Source: Lampris incognitus
Lineage: Eukaryota > Chordata > Actinopteri > Lampriformes > Lampridae
Assembly: GCF_029633865.1 (NCBI RefSeq)
Contig: NC_079216.1
Span: 63,864,107-63,928,106, forward strand
DNA length: 64,000 nucleotides
Reading direction: 5' to 3'
Shown here: positions 1-12,427 of the stretch, piece after piece
Layout of the letters: every line of letters starts with the position of its first letter
Numbering within the stretch: position 1 is the stretch's first letter
Notes under the pieces: model-generated
What the model was told of the DNA's origin: nothing
Databases searched by the model: none
The model's input: only the letters and a program-made list of their open reading frames with translations
Made by a program: the position numbers and the translations under genes

Positions 1-501
1 GTTCTGTAATACACTGGTCGAGCCTAGAAGTGTGTGATGTCTCCGTCAGTAAAGATCAGACTTGTGCCGCATCCTCGTCTCCGTGTACTTATATATATTA
101 GTGATTAAGTTAGTAACCCACGAATAGTAACACTACAATAGTGTACATAAGAGAAGTCACAACAGCCCCCTGACAACAAGTGGCAGACTAGGTTAGAGTT
201 GTGTTAAGATCTGGGAACGGCAAAACACAACTACAGTCGTCAATATGCTCGTGGGAAGTTTCAGGTGTCCTCACTTGTGCGAGGGGGAGACGCTTCTACT
301 TGATTCTCATCTCCCAGCTTTTGCCAAGTAGTCACAAAATCCCTTCCCCTGTTCTCCACGGCCAGGGTGCAGAGGGTGGGCTAGTGCAAGGAGCGCGAAC
401 CGTGTGGTGAGAAAAGGAGGACGCTTGCTGAAGCTCAGTGACATCACGAAGTTACCAAACGTCGGCTGGAGGGATGTGCCTCATAGGCAGGCCAAGTATA
501 T
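1..501. other. Unannotated flank
   Basis: No open frame with coding character, RNA gene or recognisable mobile element was seen. The only long frame, 201-410 on the plus strand, is short and resembles nothing I know. The block of tandem SINE copies starts directly after it. Confidence 0.4.
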
Positions 502-1200
502 TGTAACGTGCATGGATAAGAAGACACGCTGGCCGCTGGCTCGCGGGTCTGACCCTTTAGTCTAGCGGTTAGCGATGCCTCCTGCGGTGCGGGCGATACG
601 GGTTCGCGTCCCGGCCGCGGCAGTTCCTGTGGTTGCGTTGTCCCCCGAATTCGCTACCTTGGTGTCAGAAGTGGGATGGAGCGACCGTAAGGCCATCGGA
701 AGCGCATGCGCCCTGAGGCGTGAAGGAGCTGATATTGCTTAAGCGCGGGGACGCGCTTCCCGAAGGAGGGGAGTAGTGTAACGTGCATGGATAAGAAGAC
801 ACGCTGGATCGCGGGTCTGACCCTTTAGTCGAGCGGTTAGCGATGCCTCCTGCGGTGCGGGCGATACGGGTTCGCGTCCCGGCCGCGGCAGTTCCTGTGG
901 TTGCGTTGTCCCCCGAATTCGCTACCTTGGTGTCAGAAGTGGGATGGAGCGACCGTAAGGCCATCGGAAGCGCATGCGCCCTGAGGCGTGAAGGAGCTGA
1001 TATTGCTTAAGCGCGGGGACGCGCTTCCCGAAGGAGGGGAGTAGTGTAACGTGCATGGATAAGAAGACACGCTGGATCGCGGGTCTGACCCTTTAGTCGA
1101 GCGGTTAGCGATGTCTCCTGCGGTGCGGGCGACACGGGTTCGCGTCCCGGCCGCGGCAGTTCCTGTGGTTGCGTTGTCCCCCCCCCCCCCCGAATTCGCT
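502..1200 (+). repeat. Tandem array of three tRNA-derived SINE copies
   Basis: Three direct copies start at 502, 778 and 1045 (periods 276 and 267 bases), each opening with TGTAACGTGCATGG. Each contains a tRNA-like head with an A-box-like TAGCGGTTAG or GAGCGGTTAG and a B-box-like GGTTCGCGTCC, followed by a shared body. Copies 1 and 2 are nearly identical; copy 3 breaks off in a C run near 1180-1191 and an AATTCGCTAC junction. Related copies lie at 49936-50280 and 51200-51312. The even spacing suggests local tandem duplication of a SINE rather than three insertions. Confidence 0.75.
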
Positions 1201-1329
1201 ACAATATTTACGAAAGAATCAATGAAGGCATACAAGTGCTTGGAAGCATATCGTAGCGAATTCGGGGGGGACGACGCAACCGCTAGAACTGAGTTCAGCA
1301 GAACAACTCATCCGTGCACTGATTTCCTC

Positions 1330-1740
1330 CAGGCTGGACTGCTGTAACTCCCTCTGCCTTTCTGTTTCTTCGACTACAATTTCCCCGCCTACAATTAGTT
1401 CAAAATGCTGCCCCCACCCCGGTTATTAACAGGACCCCCAAAAACGAATTCCCCTCACCCCTATTCTTGCACCCCTTCACCGGCTCCCCGTTCACTTCAG
1501 AATCCATTTCAAACTCCTCCTGCTGGCATTTGAATCTCTCCGTGATCTCGCCCCTCCCTGTATGTCCGAGCTTCCCACGCCCTACAACATCGCCAGGTCC
1601 CTTAGGTCCTCCCACTGCGGATTGTTTTGGGGGGTTTCTTTTCTTTCTCCCCCCCCTCCCCCCTTTCGTCTAACAAAGGCGGGCGACGGCGCCTTCTCTG
1701 GAACAGCCTGCCGGAGGTAGATTCAAACGCTCTCCAAACG
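1330..1740 (+). mobile_element. Remnant of a non-LTR retrotransposon (LINE) ORF2 C-terminus
   Basis: Read across frames, the plus strand gives RLDCCNSLC, then VQNAA followed by INRTPKNE, then a decayed match to the usual LHWLPV-type block, and finally the LWNSLPE type motif near 1700-1720. This order is typical of the C-terminal part of reverse transcriptases of L2/Rex/RTE-like LINEs in fish. Frames shift several times, so it is dead. Family assignment is from motif recall only. Confidence 0.6.
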
Positions 1741-2785
1741 GGGTTAGTTAAACGAGTTACGGAGTTCCCCAAACTTGTGTCCGCTCGACAGAAGGGAATT
1801 CTGATTAAATTTCTCGACAAGAAAATGATCATCCCCACGAGTAACCAATGCAAGCTCGTATTTATGTTTATCATCACACAGTGGAACATAATTCATCAAG
1901 CCTCACAAGGATGAGAGATAAATCAAGTTTGGTGATCATGGAGTGAAAAGGAGAGCCGTCATTGATCAGGGGTCTTCTCAAAAGAGGATATAATTTTAAT
2001 TCAAAATCATTTTTGATCGCATATATGAGTTGGTGGGGTAGACTTGGAGCGGGGACTATGACATGATCTGCTCATCAGTGCCCCGGTAGTGGTGATGCTG
2101 TAGAAAAGGGCTGTAGCCCAAATTGAGGTAATCGCCATATCAGCAAATCCACTTGCAGCTCCCGATCCTTCATTGTGCTTGAAATTTGTAAACGTTCATG
2201 AGTAAACATGTTGTGTATTTCTCAGGGTCTGTGAAAACCTAACGAGCTGCACACAGAGCGCGTCGTGTTTTGTGCACCTATCAGCCTTTCAAAGGGGGTA
2301 GATTTCTGTACTATTCTTATTTTATTTTACTTTTTTGAAATTATTTTTATGATCCATCACCCATCACCCCCGTAGCCCAAATTTCGAGCGTACGCACGTT
2401 GTAAACGAGCGACTTCCGGTGTTGCGGCGTTGTCAACGAACACTGTGGCTCTTGAACGCGCCCCGCTTCAAGCCTTTGCAGTGTTTGGTTCGGAAGCGAG
2501 TTTGTGGTGTGGGAGCAACGATTTGGGTTTTCCGGCTGTCGGTGCCGTCATCTGTTCCGGGGGGGATGAGGGTTTATTTACTCGTGGGTAAATAAAGCCT
2601 ACACATGCGGGGCTCCAAACATATCTACACAACTCACATTGAGCACCGGCCGGGAAAGGGGCTGTTGCCGATGAACCGAGCGTTACCAAGGAAACCCGTC
2701 GACTTGACGCGACAGTCGAACAACAACCGCGATGTAGTCAGAAAAACGAGCTCAGAGACGGAGACAAAACCCGCGAAGTAAAGCG
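1741..2785. other. ttc23 upstream region
   Basis: No coding signal. From about 2380 the sequence becomes GC- and CpG-richer and runs into the proposed ttc23 start at 2786, so a promoter probably lies in 2380-2785. I saw no clear TATA box. Confidence 0.4.
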
Positions 2786-2802
2786 ATGGACGCGACGGAA
2801 TC
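2786..2802 (+). CDS. ttc23: ttc23 exon 1 (17 nt of coding)
   Basis: ATG GAC GCG ACG GAA TC is followed by a consensus GTAAGT donor at 2803. The phase (two bases left over) fits exactly the single base that opens exon 2, giving MDATESSSES. This is inferred from splice phase and the CpG-rich context, not from protein homology, because the TTC23 N-terminus is poorly conserved. Confidence 0.6.
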
Positions 2803-5245
2803 GTAAGTGAACGGGCCGAGACCGAATTAGATTTGCTGTTCTGGCTTTAACGCCAACATAGCAGTCTTCCCGGGTTGACGAGACCTGACTGACGTGCCTC
2901 AAATAGGACCTTTAAACCGCCCTTCCGAGGTGCGCTTTAGTTCGGGAATGGGCTTACAATGATACAATATAACAGTTAGACTTACAGCGATACAATATAA
3001 CAGTTACACTTACAGCGATACAATATAACAGTTAGACTTACAGCGATACAATATAACAGTTAGACTTACACCGATACAATATAACGGTTAGACTTACAGC
3101 GATACAATATAACAGTTACACTTACAGCGATACAATATAACAGTTAGGCTTACACCGATACAATATAACAGTTACACTTACAGCGATACAATATAACAGT
3201 TAGGCTTACAGCGATACAATATAACAATAAGACTTATACCGATACAATATAACAGTTAGACTTACATCGATACAATATAACAGCTAGACTTACGGCGATA
3301 CAATATAACAGTTAGACTTACGGCGATACAATATAACAGTTAGACTTACGGCGATACAATATAACAGTTAGACTTACAGCGATACAATATAACAGTTAGG
3401 CTTACAGCGATATAATATAACAGTTAAGACTTACAGCGATACAATATAACAGTTAGGCTTACAGCGATACAATATAACAGTTAGGCTTACAGCGATACAA
3501 TATAACAGTTAGACTTACGGCGATGCAATATAACAGTTAGACTTACAGCGATACAATATAACAGTTAGGCTTACAGCGATATAATATAACAGTTAAGACT
3601 TACAGCGATACAATATAACAGTTAGGCTTACAGCGACACAATATAACAGTTAGGCTTACAGCGATACAATATAACAGTTAGGCTTACAGCGATACAATAT
3701 AACAGTTAGGCTTACAGCGATACAATATAACAGTTAGGCTTACAGCGATACAATATAACAGTTAGACTTACAGCGATACAATATAACAGTTAGGCTTACA
3801 GCGATACAATATAACAGTTAGACTTACAGCGATACAATATAACAGTTAGGCTTACAGCGATACAATATAACAGTTAGACTTACAGCGATACAATATAACA
3901 GTTAGACTTACAGTGATACAATATAACAGTTAGACTTACAGCGATACAATATAACAGTTAGGCTTACAGTGATATAAGAGTTAGGCTTACACCGATACAA
4001 TATAACAGTTAGACTTACAGCGATACAATATAACAGTTAGGCTTACAGCGATACAATATAACAGTTAGGCTTACAGCGATATAAGAGTTAGGCGTACACC
4101 GATACAATATAACAGTTAGACTTACAGCGATACAATATAACAGTTAGGCTTACAGCGATACAATATAACAGTTAGGCTTACAGTGATATAAGAGTTAGGC
4201 TTACACCGATACAATATAACAGTTAGACTTACAGCGATATAATATAACAGTTAGACTTACAGCGATATAACAGTTAGGCTTACAGCGATATAATATAACA
4301 GTTAGACTTACAGCGATATAATATAACAGTTAGACTTACAGCGATATAATATAACAGTTAGACTTACACCGATACAATATAACAGTTAGACTTAAAGCGA
4401 TATAATATAAGAGTTAGACTTACACCGATACAATATAACAGTTAGACTTAAAGCGATATAATATAAGAGTTAGACTTACAGCGATACAATATAACAGTTA
4501 GGCTTACAGCGATATAATATAAGAGTTAGACTTACAGCGATATAACATAAGAGTTAGACTTAAAGCGATATAATATAACAGTTAGACTTACACCGATACA
4601 ATATAACAGTTAGACTTAAAGCGATATAGTATAAGAGTTAGGCTTACAGCAATATAATATAAGAGTTAGACTTACAGCGATATAATATAAGAGTTAGGCT
4701 TACAGCGATATAATATAAGAGTTAGGCTTACAGCGATGTAATATAAGAGTTAGACTTACAGCGATATAGTATAAGAGTTAGGCTTACAGCAATATAATAT
4801 AAGAGTTAGACTTACAGCGATATAATATAAGAGTTAGGCTTACAGCGATATAATATAAGAGTTAGGCTTACAGCGATATAATATAAGAGTTAGGCTTACA
4901 GTGATATAATATAAGAGTTAGACTTACAGCGATATAATATAAGAGTTAGGCTTACAGCGATATAATATAAGAGTTAGGCTTACAGTGATATAATATAAGA
5001 GTTAGGCTTACAGCGATGTAATATAAGAGTTAGACTTACAGCGATATAATATAAGAGTTAGGCTTACAGCGATATAATATAAAGGCTCAGGGGGTTTCTT
5101 TCTACATCTGTAGGTCCAACAGTTCAAACTGAAACAGCCTTCGTGTGTCTGTGTGTTGCGTATAACGTCGTATCTTGTGAATATGAAACCAGGTTAGAAC
5201 AAATTCTGAAGTTCAAGGGGGTGGTTTTAGTAATTAACGGTGGCT

Positions 5246-5282
<37 letters not shown>

Positions 5283-8200
5283 GTTGGCCTGTTGTACTCT
5301 TGCAGGTCTAGTGAAAGTGTAAGAAGCAACAGCAGAACCACAGATGCGTCCCCTCTCTGTGACAGGCTTGATGCGGGGAGTCCTCCAAAAGCCAAGTTTA
5401 CAGGCAAGGACTTCATCATGACGCCCCCTGCGGAAAAGCTTAGCCATTTCCAAAGTCGAGCCCAAGACTTGGCAAACAACCAACAGGTTGGTTTTTATCT
5501 GTCAAGTAAGGAGGCGGTCACACGCCTATAATGTTATTTTTGCTGCTGCACAGCAGTACTCAAGAACGCTTGCTCGCCTATATCTGCAGACTTCTTGCCC
5601 AGATTTCAGGACAAGCATGCACGCATGCACATATAGCTTACACACAAGTATACACAAAAAGGATGAACAATGGAAACGTAATACAAAACCATCAGAGGAG
5701 AAGAAAAAATAACCTTCAGAAAAGATCCTTTAGAAAAACGTTACCGAGAATTCAAAAATTCTCTGCAAAAGTGGCAAAGTAAAAAAAAAAAAAGTGGTGG
5801 AAAAATTGTGGAAAGATTCCAACAATTTTGATTGCTAAAGTTGCCAAGCCTAACACATGTTGTATTATTAGGGCACTGTAGGCTACCACAGCACTGTGAG
5901 AGGTGATTTTGATGGGCTTTTTGTGTACACAGTTCGATGCGTGCATCCAGGACCTGGTACGTTGTGTTGCCCTGACTAAACTGGCGTATGGAAATGAACA
6001 TCTGAAACTTGCTCAAGCCCATGCCAAGCTGGCCAATGCATATCTCCAGTTTAAAGGTACTTGCAAAAAGATAATGCCGGGAAAATAATGCAGAGCCTTG
6101 ATATTGACTGTGATACTGAGAGTAAAAAATAAAACACTGTTATTTAAGTCAGAAATACAAAGCACACATCAGAAGTTAAGACATGGATGCATGGTAGTGA
6201 AGGCAATACTATTGGGTCAAGTTATGAAAGCTACTAGTGCTAATACGGCTGTTCAGATTTAGAGGTCATATCCTGGAAGTTATAAACTCAAACTCCGTTG
6301 TTGTTGTTGTTTTTTTATCCATTGTTCATCCAGGCTTTGGTATGCAGGCCCAGGGGCACACATCCCTGGCCAGGCAGCTGCTGTCCTTATGCTCCTCCAT
6401 CTCCTCTCGCAGGGAGGACAGACTCCAGTTCCTCACATGTCTCCTCGGCATATACGTCACACAGGGAGGTGCCGCGTTGCTTACAGGCAAATATCCTTCT
6501 TCTTTTCTTTTTTTTTTTTTAATTGTGTTTGATTGTTAGTTCACGGAATGAGAATGTAAATGAAGTCGTAACTGAAGTCACGGCATGAACGCAGCTAAGT
6601 TGGACGGTTGCCTTAAACGACCATAGAATTGTCCCTTGACTTGTGTCGAACGCTTGAGGAGGCAGAGTCCTCCTATCTGGAGGCCCGGAGAACGCTGGAG
6701 GAGCTTCATCAGCAGAGCGGCATCAACCCGGAAGAGAAGATGAAGACCGAGCTGGAAATCAGCATTTCCCTGTCCAGGTCCTCCAGTAAAAATACCTTTT
6801 TGCACTAAATTCAGTTCAATCCAATGTATTGTCGTTGAAAACAACGTGCAGGCACGTGTGTAAAATGAAATAAGGGGATATCTTAGTATCTGGGGTATTA
6901 ACAGGCTTTTTGGGTCAGAATTGGAATTGAAGAGTAAGGGCCTTATTGGTTTGCTTTTTTTTTTAATGTATGCATGCAGTAATTGACTTTGGAAACGTAC
7001 GACAAGTGCCGCTATAACAGACAGTACTTTGATATTTAGCAGCACTGTGCGGGAATCACATGCTTCGCTATATTTATTTCCCGTGACTCTTGGGAGTATC
7101 AAGTTCAGGCTGAAAGACCAAATAACTTTTCCCCCGCTGCCGAGGAAGACCTGACTTTTCCAGTCAGGTCTCGTTTGAAGCGACTCACGCACTGCCGGGT
7201 TATTTTACGTTTCCATTTTCCTGACAGAGGAAGTACCTGATTACCTGATTTACTGTGGGAGTCGGGTTACCTGAGCTGTTAGGCGTGAGTCTGGCCACAA
7301 GATGGCAATACTTGCAGCTTTTTATATTTATATATATATATTTATATATATAAATAAACTCTACCCCCAGTAATTTGGCTGTGTTGACTCACACATATCC
7401 CGTCTTTCCTCGTGCTGCCGTTTCATTGTGATTGTGAAATGGCCTTATAATAGTTAAACAATTCATGTACTCTTTGAATTGACATGAAATATATATATAT
7501 AAAAATACAGCCCCCCCCCCCACACACACACATACACGCAGTATTGTCCCGTCAACAGAGTAGCGGCTATTATTATACAGTGCACAGCTGCAGATCTGCC
7601 GGGTTGGATCCCCGCCTGTCCTGCACCTTCATTTGTTCAGCGGAGGCACATAGTTGATGATTTCTTGCTAATGCCTTGCTTTTTTCTTTCTCTTACCCCC
7701 TTTTGTTAGTTCAAAATCCTCTTCTCCCCCCCCCCCCCGTCTCTGTTTCTCTCCTTCACCCTTCCCCCCACTCTTTCTGCATGATTTAATATTCTTCTGC
7801 CTCTCGGATGTTGTTGTTCGGCAGCCCTCCCAGTGAAGCCTCTTTTCTTTTTTTCTTTTTAACTTCATAATGGAAGTATTGGAGAATCAGAGAGAGTGTT
7901 ATTGCCGTGTGCATTACATGCACAAGGGATTTTACTCGGCGTCGGTGTGGTTCAGAATAACGAAAGTGCAGTTTTTCTCCTGTTGTTTATGCTGCATATG
8001 TAACATCGTTAACAAAGTGATACGTCGACGCCGTTACGCGGTGTGTTTTGTAACTTACTGTTGATGTTGACAAGAGCGGTTTCCAAGGGCAACGCTGGCT
8101 CAGGTACAGATGAGGAGGCAGTAAAGGTGGTGGCAAAGCACGAACGCCGGAGAAACTGACGGCCTGTCTCGGGAATCGTGCTGCCCTGCGTTTTGTGGGC

Positions 8201-9110
8201 CAGTAGTGCCAAATTAAATAGCTTATTGTTAGGTAAGAAGGATCATTCATAGCCTTGTTCTAGAATTGGAGTATAGGCCAAACTGCTGCGGTCACCTTAC
8301 GAGTATATTGTGCGGATTTCCACGTGGACAGGTCCTCGCATTGGACCGCCGTAAAATAATAAAGAGCGTGTGCATCGTTTGTTTAAGATTGCAGGAGACG
8401 TTAACACCGAGTCCTACTTGTTGTCAGCTGCAGTGGACTCTGAAGTCTTCGTTGCTTTTTGGACATGTGTAATTCTGCCGCAGCACTGGGTTAACCCCGA
8501 CAGGGCTGCTTCAACAGGAGGCACCCTCCCGCCGTTACACACTGTTGTATTTACAGCTAGACGTGTAGAGGGAAAGACTGCTTGGTGAACATTTGAATGA
8601 GAACGTCCAAAGCACTGATTTAAGTCCGACTAGGGACTTAGGTGAGGTGAGATACAGGGGATCTGTAAATATCGCCATCACAGTCAGTTTCTAATCACTA
8701 AGAGTTTGTTGACTTGATATGTGTAATTGGAAAAATGTGCAGACTCCGGCTTGTGTGTAAGCTTGCTAAATCTCCTTTGTTTGTGGTGACTAAGAACTTG
8801 GCATGCTTGTATAGTGCCGTCAGTCAACACTGTTGTGACTGGGGGGAATGTTCCCACCAAAGCCTGGAACAATAAAATAAGCTCGGCCCAGTTGTAGATC
8901 CTGCTCCAAACATTCCACTCAGCTGCAGATGCACACTCAAGGTGTGCGGTTATGACCGGTGAAACGGGATAGAGTCTCCAAGACAGATTTACTGTTGGTT
9001 TTACACATTTCCATGTTCTCCAGACTCATACGGGCCCTGTTTCCCCTTGCTTTGCTTGGTGTATAGAACTGGTCGCTTCAGTCAGAGTTGTTTTTGCTCC
9101 TCTCTCTCCC

Positions 9111-9191
<81 letters not shown>

Positions 9192-12100
9192 TTAACAAGG
9201 TTTAGTACAGTTCAGACCTGGCACTTTATTGTCTCTCTGTTTCCACCTCACTTTTTCCAGGAGTGAATTCACTGTGTCACTTTCCCCAAGCCCGGCCCCT
9301 AGAGCAGACTTACGTCAACAATGGTCTGGTACCATTTACTAAAGAGAGTTGTGTGGTCCGCTTGGCAACGCATCTATAAATCTCTTAATTATCTGAATTT
9401 CCCCGCTTTGTGGAGTCTGAATTGGATTTCAGCTGCATACGGCATCTCCCCTCACCGGCAGGTAGTGTGAAAGGTTGCACAGCGAATGAGAGAATAGAGC
9501 GACATTGTGCCCCCTGCTCTGTCCGTGCAAGCAGAAAGGCAGAACACACGGACTGTGAGACCGGAGTTGTGCCGCAACGGTTCCTCGCTGCCGTAAAAGG
9601 CTCGGTCTCATGAAATCCCCGCTGCTTCGCCCAGGGCTGGGCCACGCCCTCTAACCATCAAGGCATGTTTTGGTAATGTTGTACCCATGGCAAAAAATTA
9701 AGAGAAAGGGATATTGGATGATTTTGCTGTGCTCCCTACCGCTGACATTTTCACCACCGGGTATGAATACTTTCAGTCATGTTTTAATCACAGCTTGGCA
9801 GGGATCGCCACTCAATAAGTAAACAAACCGGGGCAGTTTTCTAGATAACTGGACCTGCAACCAATCTGTACAGTGTAAATATAGAGAGACGGGCTTGTAA
9901 ATAGCCGTTTTGTCTCCGGCTGTGTGACAGTGCTGTAGCGAGTGAGGGTGTCGACGGGCACGGAGTGCCCTCTGAGAGAGGCCACTCCACGAGCAGAGAG
10001 CTAAATTGAATTTAAACTCCATTAGATGTTTCAAATCCTGCAGGGACAGGAAGCAGTTAGCGTCGTAGTCTTATGGGTCCAGTCTCCTTGTAGAGGATAA
10101 CGCAGCCATCCTCTCTCGCTCTCTCTCTCTCTCTTTTTCTGTCCTGCCTACTTTCTATTAGTGGGTCTGAGTGGCTGGGTCATTAATATTTACTCTAGAG
10201 ATTTCCGGAGCTTCCTCCATATGCATTAACACAACATGTGATGCTGCAAAAATGGCAGGACACCTATACGTATGTAATGTCAAAAATGTAGAGCTTGTTG
10301 ACACCGCGGAGCGCTAAGTAACTTCTTTGTCAACATGCAGAGTCATGTTTAGACCCTCGTCTTTGTTTAGCTGGGTTCCACTTTGTGAGAGGATGCACCC
10401 ATAGACGGTTAGCAATGCTTTGTGCAGGCATTCCCTATTATAGTCTGTACTACACAAGGATTCGAAAGCGGAGACAAGCCAAAGCTTTCACTTATCGGCA
10501 GGGCCCTGGTTTGGCTAGACACCAGGCAGTAGCTCCAGTGCTCTAAAATGGGCTCCCAGTGACACAGCACAAAACACACAGAGAACCAGGTTGCTAATAT
10601 TGCTCTAAGTACTAATGTGTTACTGACAACTTAATAATAATAATAATAATAATAAATCAAACTGACATAGCGCTTTTCTAACACTCCGAGTCGCTTTATA
10701 ATAAATGGCGGCAAAACAAGACAACAGATAAACACAACACAGACAAACAGGGGTGGATGGGGAGGGGGTGCTACAAGAGGGAGAGGCGGCAGCCACACAC
10801 GACGCCAGCGGTACACTCCCACTTAAACACATACGAAAGGGCAAGAAAAACAAAAAACCGATAACAATAGACGAAGACTCCACACCATCAGCAACAGCCA
10901 AGGCAGTGAGGTCATTCAAGATCTTCGGTCATGACTCGAGTAAATGAACCAATGTATTGGAACTTGAATAAGTGCAGAATTTATATTCTTATCCTCTTTT
11001 CCTCCTCCTAAAATAACAATAATAACCGCTAAATACTGGGATATGCATTTGATTTCGATGGGAAATTCACTTTTTGCTAAGCCTCCTCCGGGGAGGTCAG
11101 ATCACAGCTACAAAGCAGTGCCCCCCAGAGCTGGTTAGGCTGTAGTGTATTTTCTAAAGAAACCTCAGCCTGCCTGAATGCGTTCTGACACAGGGGCTCA
11201 AACCTAGGTCCTGTGGTTTGCAGGGCAGCCTTTCTAACTGATAATAACACGCTGATGCCTCCTGTTGTGTGGGTAACACTCACCACTATACTTTGTCTGC
11301 CTCTTTGTTTCTAACTGGCAGCTTCTTTCTCTGCTCTTTTGTGCCTCGTAGGGTTTTTCACAAACAGGGCAAACTAGAGGAGGCCTTAGGACACTGCGAG
11401 AAGTCTTTGCAGTTGCTGGAGAGCCAAGATAACCCAAAGCAAACATGTTCTGTCTACAGGGACATGGCAACCATTGAGCAGGCCCAAGGCCGTTTACAAC
11501 AAGCCATAGCGCATCTCTCTAAGGCAAGGAACATATGCTCAACGCCTTCATAACCCATACAACACAAACAAACACACATGCAGATATATGGACGCTATTT
11601 GAGAGGCTGCCGTGGCCTGTTAGGTAAGTCGCTCATATTTCTGAATCTGTGATATGTGAGCTGTCTTATTTCATGTGTGTTTCTGCTAGGCTCATGCCAT
11701 TGCAATGAGTCAGAGCCTAGGGGGCCTGGATGGGGCCCACATCTCCCACAGCCTGGCACTGGTCCTCTCTACAGCCGCAGAGTCCCATCACAATGGTCAG
11801 TCTATTCACAGACACTGGACTGAGCTATAGGCCCCCCCAGCACTCAAACAGGGGTTAATTAGGATTTGAATTTCCGACTGTCTTCATGTATGTCAAACCC
11901 TTTTGGATCACGTTTTTGCGAACAACCTTACAATAGCCTCATTGAAAGATGTGGTAGCTGTACCAAAGTTCAACCACGGCTCATTGTGTGATCCCTCCTT
12001 CAGCTACCTTAAAAAGTAAATAAGTTCCATAGTTGCGATGGGAGGCATGTGGCGTATAAAGAGTAATTGAATCATAAGTAATGAAAATCCTAAGGGTTCG

Positions 12101-12377
12101 TATTGAAGAATTAGTGGACCTTCATTTCGCATTTTGAAATCCTGGAAGTGACTGGATACAGAATCAAAAGGTGGTTGGTTGTTGTGCAAAACAAAGGATA
12201 AAAGGATGTATTGTTTGTGTGTCTCTCATACTATTGTAGAGTCTGCAACTCATTACTTTGAGGAGAGCCTACGTGCATTCGAGAACTCCACAGGTCCACA
12301 GGATTCAGTCTTCCTTACAGTCCAGGATGACTTCTGTCGCTTCCTTGTGCTAACTGGACAGCCAGAGGTCTCACACT

Positions 12378-12427
<50 letters not shown>

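Larger units (their letters stand above)
6778..11351 (+). other. ttc23 intron 5
   Basis: A 4.6 kb intron without recognised genes. Visible contents: AT-rich dinucleotide runs near 7318-7360, C/A runs at 7508-7535, a (CT)n tract at 9099-9187, a shorter (CT)n near 10113-10134, and a LINE/SINE-type tail near 10632-10705. The 204-residue frame at 6578-7192 on the minus strand overlaps exon 5 in antisense and shows no family features. Confidence 0.6.

Noticed and set aside
502-1200. tRNA genes
   Set aside because: A- and B-box-like sequences are present but the copies are embedded in a repeated SINE body and do not fold into a convincing acceptor stem.
2951-5082. CRISPR-like repeat array
   Set aside because: Units are contiguous with no unique spacers, and the genome is eukaryotic.
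5124-5483. 119- and 81-codon minus frames with Ser or His runs
   Set aside because: The homopolymer comes from a (GAT)n microsatellite and the rest is antisense to ttc23 exon 2.
6578-7192. 204-codon minus-strand frame
   Set aside because: Partly antisense to ttc23 exon 5, no recognisable motif, and AT-rich intronic composition.
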